Part shown: in pieces, positions 35,852 to 44,537 of the stretch | How the letters are laid out: every line of letters starts with the position of its first letter | Position numbering within the stretch: position 1 is the stretch's first letter | Origin: Faucicola sp902506215 | GTDB lineage: Bacteria; Pseudomonadota; Gammaproteobacteria; Pseudomonadales; Moraxellaceae | Assembly: GCA_016888885.1 (NCBI GenBank) | Contig: CP069437.1 | Location: forward strand, 620,001 to 684,000 | Direction: 5' to 3' | DNA: 64,000 nt | Made by a program: the position numbers and the translations under genes | Notes under the pieces: model-generated | Databases searched by the model: none | The model's input: only the letters and a program-made list of their open reading frames with translations | What the model was told of the DNA's origin: nothing

Positions 35852-36627
35852 TGCTTATCACTTCAAAAGACAACCCAACCATCAAAACTGCCCATGCCCT
35901 ACTCACTGCGTCGCGCCAGCGTAAAAAACTCGGCAAAACCATGATAGAAGGCACGCATTTGCTAGAAAGCTATCTCAATGCTAGTCTCACGCCCGACACC
36001 GTGATTGTCAGCGAAAGCGGTCTGCACAATGGCGAAATCAATGCCTTATTAAACCGACTTGAAAATGTTAAAACGTTAACGATTAGCGATAATCTGTATA
36101 AAGAGATTCGCACGCTGGGCGAGAGCCTGCCCATCATGGCGATGATTGATATGCCGCATTTAGACTTTAATCAGCCCATCACTAGCGACTGCCTAATCAT
36201 CAATGGCGTGCAGGATAATGGCAACCTAGGCACGCTGTTACGCACCGCATCTGCCGTGGGCATAAAGACGGTGATTTGCACCCAAGGTAGTGCGGCTGCC
36301 TATTCACCTAAGACGCTGCGAGCGGGCATGGGGGCGAATTTTAGTTTAACCATTTATGAAGGAATCAGCGTAGATGAGGTATTGATGAAGGTCAAAGTGC
36401 CGATGTTCGCGACAAGTAGCCACACCGATAAAGTGATTTATCAAACCGATTTGAGACAACCGTTAGCCTTGATTATGGGACATGAAGGACAAGGCGTCGA
36501 TGAGAGGTTACTTAGTCAATCTGCCCCGATTGCCCTACCGCAGCCCAATGGTCAAGAAAGCCTAAACGTGGCGATAGCAGGGTCACTGTGTCTGTATGAA
36601 ATGTTACGGCAAAGACGCTACGCATGA
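35851..36627 (+). CDS. SpoU/TrmH family RNA 2'-O-methyltransferase
   Basis: A 258-residue protein of the SPOUT superfamily. An N-terminal RNA-binding (L30e-like) region is followed by the knotted domain with motif 1 NGVQDNGNLGTLLRTASAVG (near 116-135), motif 2 IMGHEGQGVDERLL and motif 3 IALPQPNGQESLNVAIAGSLCLYEMLRQR. It resembles RlmB/TsnR-type 23S rRNA or tRNA ribose methyltransferases; the exact target cannot be given. Translationally coupled to fbp and followed by a terminator. Confidence 0.9.
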   Translation: MLITSKDNPTIKTAHALLTASRQRKKLGKTMIEGTHLLESYLNASLTPDTVIVSESGLHNGEINALLNRLENVKTLTISDNLYKEIRTLGESLPIMAMIDMPHLDFNQPITSDCLIINGVQDNGNLGTLLRTASAVGIKTVICTQGSAAAYSPKTLRAGMGANFSLTIYEGISVDEVLMKVKVPMFATSSHTDKVIYQTDLRQPLALIMGHEGQGVDERLLSQSAPIALPQPNGQESLNVAIAGSLCLYEMLRQRRYA

Positions 36628-36679
36628 TTGCCATAAATAATTGCCATCAATGCCATCAATGAATGAGTGTGACATAAAT

Positions 36680-36707
36680 GACTAGACAGCCTGTGTTTAG
36701 TCTTTTT
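36680..36707 (+). terminator. Terminator after the fbp operon
   Basis: GACTA-G-ACA and TGT-T-TAGTC arms (36680-36702) followed by TTTTTG. The stem is modest but the T tract is good. Confidence 0.65.
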
Positions 36708-36728
36708 TGTCGTCATTATCGCTTGGTA

Positions 36729-36893
36729 TTAGCCGCCTGGTATCACCGCTTTGGCGACGGCTACCGTGCCTTTGACCACCCCTTTGGTGGTCTTGTAGGC
36801 AACTTTGACAGGGACAGTGACAATTTTATGCACACACCCTTGTAAGATAACAGCGGTGGTCAGCACAAACAGCAGAGTGGTTAGTTTTTTCAT
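36729..36893 (-). CDS. Small lipoprotein (54 residues)
   Basis: An ORF too small for routine length cut-offs. It begins ATG AAA AAA and has a lipoprotein signal peptide MKKLTTLLFVLTTAVILQGC with the lipobox LQGC, so the mature protein would start at Cys20. The remaining 34 residues are Val/Lys-rich (VHKIVTVPVKVAYKTTKGVV and KGTVAVAKAVIPGG). AAAGGTAACGA before the ATG is a good ribosome binding site. I recall similar short lipoproteins annotated in Acinetobacter, with no known function. It is downstream of argJ on the same strand (31-bp gap). Confidence 0.75.
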   Translation of the reverse strand: MKKLTTLLFVLTTAVILQGCVHKIVTVPVKVAYKTTKGVVKGTVAVAKAVIPGG

Positions 36894-36924
36894 TCGTTAC
36901 CTTTAATTGACTTTAAGATTGACT

Positions 36925-38139
36925 TTAAGAACGATAATCAGCATTGATTTTGATATACTCGTATGATAAATCACAGGTATAGACGGTATCACTCGCCTGC
37001 CCGCGACCCAATTCAATATGAATGGTAATTTCAGGACGCTTCATCACCTCGCTGCCACGCGCCTCGGTATAGTCATGTGCCAAGCCGCCACGCTCGCAGA
37101 TACGCACCTCATCGAGTGATACCGCCACTTTTGACTGGTCAAGCAACACGCCCGCTTTGCCTACCGCTGCCAAAATACGTCCCCAATTTGGGTCACTGGC
37201 AAAAAATGCGGTTTTTACCAGCGGTGAATGCGCCACTTCATACGCGATTTTGGCACATTCTTCAGAGGTTTCACCGCCTGTCACTTTGACCGTGATAAAT
37301 TTGGTTGCCCCTTCACCATCGCGTACAATTAATTGAGCGATTCGAATCATCACATTGTTAATCGCCTGATAAATCGCTTGATAATGCGGGTGATTTTCGC
37401 TGTCAATCATCTCCCCAACTTGTCCTGTGGCAATCAACGTACAGCAGTCATTGGTTGAGGTGTCGCCATCCACCGTGATGCGGTTAAATGACTGATTCAC
37501 CGTATCAGTCAAGATATTTTGTAGCAACGATTTTTCAATGTTGGCATCGGTTGCCACAAAGCCAAGCATGGTCGCCATATTGGGGCGAATCATGCCAGCG
37601 CCTTTTGAGATACCTGTCACGGTATAGGTGATGGCATCAATCGTGATTTGTTCGCTATGTCCTTTTGGAGTGGTATCGGTGGTCATGATGCTGTGGGCGG
37701 CGCCAAGCCAATTATCTTCGCTTAAATTGGCTAAGGCGCTGTCTAACCCCGCAATGATTTTATCCGCTGGCAAGGTTTCCCCAATCACCCCGGTAGAGTA
37801 AGGCAATACTTGCTCGGCTGCGACAGCGGTTTTTTCTGCCAGTGCCACACAAGTTGTTTTGGCACGCTGTTTACCGTCTTCACCCGTGGCAGCGTTGGCG
37901 TTGCCCGTGTTGACAATCAAATAACGCGGACTGTCTTTAGCGATAAATTCTCGCACTAGCTGCACAGGCGCGGCACAAAATTGGTTTTGCGTGGTGACAA
38001 CCGCGGTGTTTGCGCCCGCTATGATGTCAAAAACCGTTAAGTCTTTGCGCCCTGCATAGCGCACATGGGCTTCGGTGATGCCAATTTTTATCCCTTTCAC
38101 TGGGTTTAATTTTACAAGTTCGACATTGCCAACTGGCAT
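36925..38139 (-). CDS. argJ: Bifunctional ornithine acetyltransferase / N-acetylglutamate synthase
   Basis: Recycles the acetyl group in arginine synthesis by moving it from N-acetylornithine to glutamate. The 404-residue precursor is cut by itself at RPNMATMLGF, where Thr190 becomes the nucleophile of the beta chain. Other motifs present are NTGNANAATG, GVIGETLP and FASDPNWGRILAAVGKAG. Length is normal. Located between xth and the small lipoprotein gene. Confidence 0.97.
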   Translation of the reverse strand: MPVGNVELVKLNPVKGIKIGITEAHVRYAGRKDLTVFDIIAGANTAVVTTQNQFCAAPVQLVREFIAKDSPRYLIVNTGNANAATGEDGKQRAKTTCVALAEKTAVAAEQVLPYSTGVIGETLPADKIIAGLDSALANLSEDNWLGAAHSIMTTDTTPKGHSEQITIDAITYTVTGISKGAGMIRPNMATMLGFVATDANIEKSLLQNILTDTVNQSFNRITVDGDTSTNDCCTLIATGQVGEMIDSENHPHYQAIYQAINNVMIRIAQLIVRDGEGATKFITVKVTGGETSEECAKIAYEVAHSPLVKTAFFASDPNWGRILAAVGKAGVLLDQSKVAVSLDEVRICERGGLAHDYTEARGSEVMKRPEITIHIELGRGQASDTVYTCDLSYEYIKINADYRS

Positions 38140-38176
38140 GAGAGCGCTCCTTACTGTTGTTTAATTGTTTAATTGA

Positions 38177-38989
38177 TTAATCCAAAAAATCTGCCCAAAT
38201 CGGGGCATGGTCGCTGGGTTTTTCCATAGCACGCAAATCATAGCTGACGCCTGCACCGTTGAGCTTATCCGCCAAATCAGGCGTCATCAAGATATGGTCA
38301 ATGCGCAGCCCACGCTTTGGCTCATCGTCAAATCCCTTGCTGCGATAATCAAACCAGCTCAAGGCTTGACCGTCGGCATATAACGCTCGATAAGTATCAT
38401 GCAAATCTGTCGCAAGCAGGGCTTGGTACCACTCTCGCTCCTCTGGCAAAAACGAGCACGTGCCATTTTTTAGCCAACGTTTCACACTATCCTCGCTAAT
38501 GCCAATATCAAAATCAAGCGGCGCAATATTCATATCTCCCATCAAAATCATACTGCGATTTTCTGCTTTAAGCTGCAAGATATAGTCGGTTAAATCGGCA
38601 TAGAATTTGCGCTTCATCGGAAATTTGGTTTCATGCTTGCGATTTTCACCTTGCGGAAAATAGCCATTAAGCACATCAATATATTTGCCATTAAAATCAT
38701 AGCGCGCATGGATAAACCGTCGCTGTGCATCGTCGCTATCAGTTGGAAAGCCTTTTTGTACAAAAATAGGTTGTTGTCGTGATAATAACGCCACACCATA
38801 ATGAGATTTTTGCCCAAAAAATTCGACATGATAGCCCAATTGCTGCACGCTCTGTAGCGGAAATGCGTCATCATGTACTTTGGTTTCTTGTAGCCCAATG
38901 ACATCGGGCGCGATGATATCGCGAATGGCTTCAAGCTGGTGTGGGCGCGCCCGCAATCCATTGATATTAAAACTGACAAAACGCGGCAT
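38177..38989 (-). CDS. xthA: Exodeoxyribonuclease III / AP endonuclease
   Basis: Mg-dependent DNA repair enzyme that cuts at abasic sites and degrades 3' ends. The 270-residue protein has the EEP fold motifs SFNINGLRARPHQL, IGLQETKVHDDAFP (catalytic Glu), LMGDMNIAP, the FDYRSKGF region and the C-terminal DHAPIWADF (catalytic Asp-His). It is 37 bp upstream of argJ in the same direction and could be co-transcribed. Confidence 0.95.
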   Translation of the reverse strand: MPRFVSFNINGLRARPHQLEAIRDIIAPDVIGLQETKVHDDAFPLQSVQQLGYHVEFFGQKSHYGVALLSRQQPIFVQKGFPTDSDDAQRRFIHARYDFNGKYIDVLNGYFPQGENRKHETKFPMKRKFYADLTDYILQLKAENRSMILMGDMNIAPLDFDIGISEDSVKRWLKNGTCSFLPEEREWYQALLATDLHDTYRALYADGQALSWFDYRSKGFDDEPKRGLRIDHILMTPDLADKLNGAGVSYDLRAMEKPSDHAPIWADFLD

Positions 38990-39172
38990 GTGTTTTCCCC
39001 AAATTGATAAATGTGTCTTGATATTGATAAATATGGCTTGGTTAAGCGTTAAATGCCGACTATATTAGCGGATATTGCCCGCAAGCTCAATTTGAAAGCA
39101 AATTGGGTGTGCAACACTGAGGTTATGCAGGACGAACCCGCAAATAGCAGGTGAAGTTTAAAAAAATTTTGG

Positions 39173-39178
39173 TATAAT
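39173..39178 (+). promoter_or_regulatory. Candidate -10 box of the IclR gene
   Basis: A perfect TATAAT about 100 bp before the IclR-family start codon. The -35 region at 17 bp spacing (GGTGAA) is poor. Confidence 0.4.
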
Positions 39179-39276
39179 CAAAAAACCTTGCACTTTGATC
39201 ACTGCCAACTTTGCAAAATATTTTTTTCAATTTTTTCTGGCGACGTGCTGACCCTAGACTTAAAAAGACAATTATA

Positions 39277-40032
39277 ATGGCTCGAGTTTCTTCTATTACC
39301 CGTGTTTTAAAAATTATCGAAGCCGTGTCTGCGGCACAGCGTCCTTTATCCCCGCTGGATTTGTCTGAGATTTTGGATATTCCAAAACCGACCATGCACC
39401 GACTGATACAGCAGCTGCAAGAAGAAGGCTTTGTGCGGGTCGATATCAATGGTACGATTGTGCCTGCGTCGCGTACGCGACATATGGCAATTCATCTATG
39501 GCAAAGCCAGCAAGTGGCGATTCAGCGATTTGCGATTTTGCAAAGACTGGTGGATAAAATCGGTGAAACCTGTGGCATGGCGGTACCCTATTACGTCAAC
39601 ATGGTATATACCGACCGCGTACCTTGTCCTTCTGCCTTACAAGTATATATGCCCACTGATTCGCAAGCACCCATTTGGTGTACGGCGGCTGGTAAAATCT
39701 ACCTAAGTACGCTCACAAAAGATGATAGGGTGACGCTACTAAAAAATTTATCGTTAACCGCTATCACCCCTGCCACGATTACCGATAGGGATGTACTCAA
39801 TCAAAGTCTTGAGCAAATAGCCAAGCAGCGCTATGCAATTTCTGATGAAGAATATATCGCCCAAGCGGTCTCAATTGCTGTGGCAATCAATGACACCCAA
39901 GGTCGTTACATCGGCTCACTGTACACAACCGCACCTAAAACGCGCAAATCCCTCGATGACTTGATTGGGTTTGTACCTGATATGCAAAAAGCTGCCGATG
40001 ATATTCGTGATGCGTTTTTTGGGGAAATTTAA
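39277..40032 (+). CDS. IclR family transcriptional regulator
   Basis: A 251-residue regulator: winged helix-turn-helix at the N terminus (ARVSSITRVLKIIEAV ... LDIPKPTMHRLIQQLQEEGFV, about 1-65) and an IclR effector domain (about 80-250) with WCTAAGKIYLSTLT and YAISDEEYIAQAVSIAVAI. Ligand is not known. It stands alone between oppositely oriented genes; the nearest cluster is the valine catabolic genes 1.1 kb away, with the HAD gene between. The ATG at 39277 is chosen over an upstream TTG. Confidence 0.92.
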   Translation: MARVSSITRVLKIIEAVSAAQRPLSPLDLSEILDIPKPTMHRLIQQLQEEGFVRVDINGTIVPASRTRHMAIHLWQSQQVAIQRFAILQRLVDKIGETCGMAVPYYVNMVYTDRVPCPSALQVYMPTDSQAPIWCTAAGKIYLSTLTKDDRVTLLKNLSLTAITPATITDRDVLNQSLEQIAKQRYAISDEEYIAQAVSIAVAINDTQGRYIGSLYTTAPKTRKSLDDLIGFVPDMQKAADDIRDAFFGEI

Positions 40033-40135
40033 ATGTTATCCTTGACACTTTTGACAAGGTAACGTTAAAACGCTCAAAGCGATTTTATTGATGAATTTTA
40101 AAACACATAGCGAGGCTTAATCATTTGATGGCTCA

Positions 40136-40951
40136 TCAATGTGACAACAAACCCAAATGTTGTAAGCCTTGATAGATGCCATCTTCCCACGCAGCTGGAC
40201 ATACATAGTCAGCCGCCGCTTTCACATCGGGATGGGCATTCCCCATCGCCACGCCAAAGCCGACGGTCTGTAGCATTTCAATATCATTCACCCCATCGCC
40301 AAATGCCATGGCATCTTCAAAATCCAGCCCCAGTTTATTGAGCGCCTGCGCAATGCCGCGTGCTTTCGAGCCTGTCGCATCTAGAATATCGATACCGTTT
40401 TTGTGCCAGCGCATGATTTTTAAAGTCGCGGGGAATTCAAAATTTACCTGCGTGTTGTCAGGATGAAATGCCACGACTTGATAAATAGGTATCGACAAAT
40501 CAATGTCATCATGGCTGGCAGTACGGTAAGCTATTTTAAGCGAATTCAACGCTTCTGACAGTGCATCATCTTCCGCTAACGCGATGATTTCCGTATCGGT
40601 CATGTAGGCATACGATAAATTGTTTAATTCAACATAATCGGTAATCAGTTTAAGTTGCGCAGGGGTCATCGGATAATGCGCTAACAACTCACCTTGGTGA
40701 TGACTGCATTGACCGTTGATGGTGACCAGCACATCGATACCCACGGTTTCAATGAGCTCATACACAGCTTTGGGAAAAACCGCACGACCCCGACCGGTGG
40801 CGATAGCGACCATAATGCCTTGCTGCTTTAATTGTTTGAGTGCCTCAATCGCGGATTGCGGCACCCTTTCTTGCTGCTTGATGTACAACGTGTCATCAAT
40901 ATCAAAAAAGACAATTTTTGGTTTTTTGGGGCGTGCTGTTGGCTTAGACAT
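40136..40951 (-). CDS. HAD-superfamily Cof-type phosphatase
   Basis: A 271-residue hydrolase of the Cof/YbiV (HAD-IIB) type. Motif I is FFDIDDTLY (nucleophile and acid Asp), motif II is in VAIATGR, motif III the Lys in KARGIAQAL and motif IV is FGDGVNDIEML, followed by GVAMGNAHPDVKAAADYV. Such enzymes act on sugar phosphates or nucleotide-related substrates, here unspecified. Confidence 0.92.
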   Translation of the reverse strand: MSKPTARPKKPKIVFFDIDDTLYIKQQERVPQSAIEALKQLKQQGIMVAIATGRGRAVFPKAVYELIETVGIDVLVTINGQCSHHQGELLAHYPMTPAQLKLITDYVELNNLSYAYMTDTEIIALAEDDALSEALNSLKIAYRTASHDDIDLSIPIYQVVAFHPDNTQVNFEFPATLKIMRWHKNGIDILDATGSKARGIAQALNKLGLDFEDAMAFGDGVNDIEMLQTVGFGVAMGNAHPDVKAAADYVCPAAWEDGIYQGLQHLGLLSH

Positions 40952-41028
40952 AATAACACTAGTGCGATAAATTGGGATTGACGCTAATTCTACCCTATTT
41001 TTGGGTTAACTTTTGAATTAACGAGCAG

Positions 41029-41058
41029 AAAAAAGCCAGAAAAAAATCCTAGCTTTTT
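41029..41058 (-). terminator. Possible terminator after mmsB
   Basis: On the minus strand AAAAAGC (41058-41052) can pair with GCTTTTT (41035-41029 region) around a 15-nt loop, 16 bp past the mmsB stop, followed by T. The stem is short. Confidence 0.45.
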
Positions 41059-41073
41059 ACTAAACACCAAAAC

Positions 41074-42000
41074 TTATTGCAAAACGTTCGCATCATAATG
41101 CGCCATAATGCTTGAGAAATCTTTATCCCCATGTTGCTCGCTATGTTTGCTATACAGTGCCGTCGCTTGGTCTGCCATTGGTGTCACCACCTGAGTATCA
41201 TTGGCGGTTTGTTTGGCAAGGTTCATGTCTTTGAGCATGAGTTTACTCATAAATCCACCCGTGTAACCACGGCTTGATGGCATGGCATCACCAACATCGG
41301 GATGCGGATTACACACTTCTAGCGCCCAGTTACGACCGGTGCTGGCTGACAAAATACTGGCTAATACTTTTGGGTCTAATCCGTTTTTGGCGCCCAAATT
41401 CATGGCTTCGGCTGTCCCTGTCATAATCACCCCAAGCAGCATGTTATTACAGATTTTGGCGACTTGACCTGCACCGACCTCGCCCGCGTGAAAGATATTT
41501 TTTCCCATGGCCTCAAGCACGGGTTTGACCTGTTCAAATTGCTCAGCTTGCCCGCCCACAATAAAACTGAGTGTCCCTGCTGCTGCCCCTGCGGTACCGC
41601 CTGATACGGGCGCATCCATGAACTGAATGCCTTTCTCTGCCGCAGCTTCGGCAACTTCACGAGCATCACTCGCTGCGATGGTGCTACTATCGACCAGCAA
41701 GGTATCTTTACCCACCACATCTAGCAAGCCTTGATTACCGTCTTTACCCAGATACACCTCTTTGACATGTTGACCTGCAGGTAACATGGTGATGACCATA
41801 TCCACCTCTTTGCTTGCGTCCACAGGTGAAGTCGCCACGTTTGCCCCTTGTTTGGCAAGGTCGTCTAGCACGGCGGTGTTTAGGTCAAATACGTTTAAGG
41901 CAAAGCCATTTTTGATGAGATTTTCTGCCATCGGTTTGCCCATGTTACCAAGCCCGATAAAGGCAATTTTTTTAATGGCTGTTTGTTGATTATTTGACAT
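41074..42000 (-). CDS. mmsB: 3-hydroxyisobutyrate dehydrogenase
   Basis: NAD-dependent oxidation of 3-hydroxyisobutyrate to methylmalonate semialdehyde in valine breakdown. The 308 residues have the Rossmann motif IAFIGLGNMGKPMAENLIKNG, the substrate loop DAPVSGGTAGAAAGTLSFIVGG, and the catalytic Lys in AKICNNMLL. AAGGA lies upstream of the ATG at 42000; a longer frame is not needed. Last gene of the valine cluster. Confidence 0.96.
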   Translation of the reverse strand: MSNNQQTAIKKIAFIGLGNMGKPMAENLIKNGFALNVFDLNTAVLDDLAKQGANVATSPVDASKEVDMVITMLPAGQHVKEVYLGKDGNQGLLDVVGKDTLLVDSSTIAASDAREVAEAAAEKGIQFMDAPVSGGTAGAAAGTLSFIVGGQAEQFEQVKPVLEAMGKNIFHAGEVGAGQVAKICNNMLLGVIMTGTAEAMNLGAKNGLDPKVLASILSASTGRNWALEVCNPHPDVGDAMPSSRGYTGGFMSKLMLKDMNLAKQTANDTQVVTPMADQATALYSKHSEQHGDKDFSSIMAHYDANVLQ

Positions 42001-42034
42001 ATACAATCCTTGTATGTTGTGGTGTTTGTAAACT

Positions 42035-43228
42035 TTATACAGCAAGTTTGGCTAATTTTGCTGAGAGTGAATCGCTACCCAACCAAGCCTCAAAGGGATG
42101 TTCGCTATTGGGAAAAGCTGATGCAAGATGTGACTGGATATAGCCGGCATCGCATTCATCAAGGGTTTTACTCCATTTTGGCGATTTGTCTTTATCAATC
42201 AGTAAAGCGCGTACACCCTCACGAAAATCTGGGTAATTAACACAATGTAGCGACGCATTCATCTCCATATATAGCACTTGCTCAAGCGATAATTTGCTGG
42301 CATGTTTAAACATCTCAACCGTTAATGCTGCGCTGACAGGACAACCGTGCTGATAAGTCTCGACCGCTTTGGTAAGCCATTTATCCGCTTCACCGTTGAC
42401 TTTGGTAAAGTTGTCATCGCGCAAGGCTGCATCTATATCATGCACTGAGCCTTTGTTTACTAGCACTTGGATGGTATTAAAATGCTTCATCAAATGACTG
42501 TCTGCTAAGTGCTCGGTATGATGAATTTTGGCTAAGGCTTGGCTTGCGATATCATGTAAATTGCTGTCAGCTTGCCAATTGGCTTGTTTTAGCACATCAA
42601 GCACGTTGTCGTATTCGCTGCTTGCCACCGCATACTCAGCAAGGCTAGAGAAAATCGCATCGTTGGCGTTGCAGTTCGCGCCTGTCAAGCCCAAAAATAG
42701 CCCAATTTTGGCAGGCATACGCGCCAAAAACCACGAACCTGTGGCATCAGGGTATAAGCCGATGGTAATCTCCGGCATGGCAAAACGGGTGGTTTCGGTG
42801 ACGATACGATGGCTACACATCGCCATCAAGCCCATACCACCGCCCATGACAATACCATTACCCCACAAGATAATCGGTTTTGGGTAAAAGTGCATTTGCC
42901 GGTATAGGCTGTACTCGTTTTCGAAAAATTCAACCCCGTACGGATTGGGCTGCTGCATAGGCACTTGGGGCGGGGTGTCAATCATGCTGTCGTACAGTTT
43001 GCGGATATTGCCGCCTGCACAGAACGCCTTGTCGCCACTTCCCTTTAGCAAGATGGCGACGATGTTGTTATCATTAGCCCAGTCGCTAAGTTGTTGTGAC
43101 ATGAGTTTGCACATATCGACACTTAGGGCGTTTAGGGATTTGGGGTCATTTAGGGTCATCGTGCCGATGTGGTGACCGTCTTGGGTGGCGATGGTGTCAA
43201 ATAAGACAGGGCTTTCTATGTTTTGCAT
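42035..43228 (-). CDS. 3-hydroxyisobutyryl-CoA hydrolase
   Basis: A 397-residue crotonase-fold enzyme of the ECH_2 type (human HIBCH class), which frees 3-hydroxyisobutyrate from CoA so MmsB can oxidise it. Key regions: GSGDKAFCAGGNIRKLYD (oxyanion hole), GNGIVMGGGMGLMAMCSHRI and MPEITIGLYPDATGSWFLARMP with the Glu/Asp active-site pair. The long C-terminal extension over simple enoyl-CoA hydratases is characteristic. 34 bp from mmsB and 3 bp from the GNAT gene. Confidence 0.94.
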   Translation of the reverse strand: MQNIESPVLFDTIATQDGHHIGTMTLNDPKSLNALSVDMCKLMSQQLSDWANDNNIVAILLKGSGDKAFCAGGNIRKLYDSMIDTPPQVPMQQPNPYGVEFFENEYSLYRQMHFYPKPIILWGNGIVMGGGMGLMAMCSHRIVTETTRFAMPEITIGLYPDATGSWFLARMPAKIGLFLGLTGANCNANDAIFSSLAEYAVASSEYDNVLDVLKQANWQADSNLHDIASQALAKIHHTEHLADSHLMKHFNTIQVLVNKGSVHDIDAALRDDNFTKVNGEADKWLTKAVETYQHGCPVSAALTVEMFKHASKLSLEQVLYMEMNASLHCVNYPDFREGVRALLIDKDKSPKWSKTLDECDAGYIQSHLASAFPNSEHPFEAWLGSDSLSAKLAKLAV

Positions 43229-43231
43229 TGT

Positions 43232-43714
43232 TTATCCTTTGCTATTTTCTAAATATTGGCAATGAATCAGCATAATCTTATTTTGTTGAAATTCTCGCTC
43301 TTGCATCGCAAAAGGCACAAATCCAAGCCGATGATAAAAACGTAACGCCCCTGTATTGTGATTGAACACCGATACGTGTGGCATTACTTGCTTGTCTTGG
43401 CAAATCGCCATCATATACTGCATCAACTGCTCGCCAATTTGCTGATTACGGTACTCATCATGCACGATGACATTGCCAATATAGGCGGTCTTATCTGTCA
43501 CATTGTACATATTGGCATACCCAATGATTATTTGGCTATCTTTATCAATGGCAACGGTATTAAACTCACGGGTTTGGGCAATGTTTGCTACCTGCTCAGC
43601 CGTCCACGGAAAATGACTTTTTGGTGAAATCACATATAATTCATCGGCATCCGTCACCAATTTTGCGACTTTGTCAAAATCACGGGGTTGGGCTTCACGA
43701 AAAACAACTTTCAT
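43232..43714 (-). CDS. GNAT family N-acetyltransferase
   Basis: A 160-residue Gcn5-related acetyltransferase with the acetyl-CoA loop VIVHDEYRNQQIGEQLM and the C-terminal NTGALRFYHRLGFVPF. Substrate unknown. It starts at ATG 43714 (GTG one codon earlier also possible) after AAGGTG, 18 bp past the enoyl-CoA hydratase stop and 3 bp before the hydrolase start, so it is fully embedded in the valine catabolic operon. A role acetylating a pathway enzyme or a small molecule is speculation. Confidence 0.88.
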   Translation of the reverse strand: MKVVFREAQPRDFDKVAKLVTDADELYVISPKSHFPWTAEQVANIAQTREFNTVAIDKDSQIIIGYANMYNVTDKTAYIGNVIVHDEYRNQQIGEQLMQYMMAICQDKQVMPHVSVFNHNTGALRFYHRLGFVPFAMQEREFQQNKIMLIHCQYLENSKG

Positions 43715-43732
43715 CACATAATCACCTTACAA

Positions 43733-44509
43733 TTATTTCCACTCTGGACTGCGTTTTTCAAGGAACGCATTGACGCCTTCTTGTTGGTTGTCGCCATCAA
43801 ATAACTTGATAAATAACTCACGTTCCTTTATCCAGTTAAAACTTGGTGGCTGATAACGTGCCGACATAATCAAGGTTTTACTCGACGCAATCGCATCGGG
43901 GGATTGCTTCGCCACTTTTTGAGCCAAGTCTAAAGCCGTTTGTAACCCTTTGCCACTTTCCACGACTTCTTCCACCAAACCAATTTGCAGCGCCTTATCT
44001 GCCTTGATACGCTCACCGCATAAAATCATGCGTTTTGCCCAGCCTTCACCCACCAGCCACGGCAAATTTTGCGTACCGCCTGCACATGGCAACAAGCCAA
44101 CAGATAGCTCAGGGAGTGCCATTTGGGCATGACTTTCAGCAATGCGGATATCACACGCCAACGCACACTCAAGACCGCCGCCCATCGCATAGCCGTTGAT
44201 ACAGGCAATCGACACACCCCGGAAGCTTGATAACGCTTCAAACGCTTCTCCAAATGCAATCGCCATCTCCGCGGCTTGACCTTTGTCACCACTGGCAAAG
44301 CTGTTTAAATCCGCCCCTGCGGAAAAAAACTTTTCGCCATCGCCATGCACCACCAAGGCGGTGACTTGCTTGTTGGCATTTAAGTCGCTAATGAGCTGCT
44401 TTAAACTGGCTAAACTTTCTTTTGTCCAAGTGTGGGCAGGCGGATTGTTGAGGGTCAAAATAGCAATATGGTCTTGGATTTTTAGGTTTAAATTGGTGTA
44501 ATTTGACAT
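43733..44509 (-). CDS. Enoyl-CoA hydratase (methacrylyl-CoA hydratase candidate)
   Basis: A 258-residue crotonase with the oxyanion motif GDGEKFFSAGADLNSF and both catalytic Glu, in GYAMGGGLECALACDIR and LPELSVGLLPCAGGTQ. The context between isobutyryl-CoA dehydrogenase and 3-hydroxyisobutyryl-CoA hydrolase points to hydration of methacrylyl-CoA in valine breakdown. Confidence 0.93.
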   Translation of the reverse strand: MSNYTNLNLKIQDHIAILTLNNPPAHTWTKESLASLKQLISDLNANKQVTALVVHGDGEKFFSAGADLNSFASGDKGQAAEMAIAFGEAFEALSSFRGVSIACINGYAMGGGLECALACDIRIAESHAQMALPELSVGLLPCAGGTQNLPWLVGEGWAKRMILCGERIKADKALQIGLVEEVVESGKGLQTALDLAQKVAKQSPDAIASSKTLIMSARYQPPSFNWIKERELFIKLFDGDNQQEGVNAFLEKRSPEWK

Positions 44510-44537
44510 GGTAAATCCCTTTTAAAATGCCTTTAAT

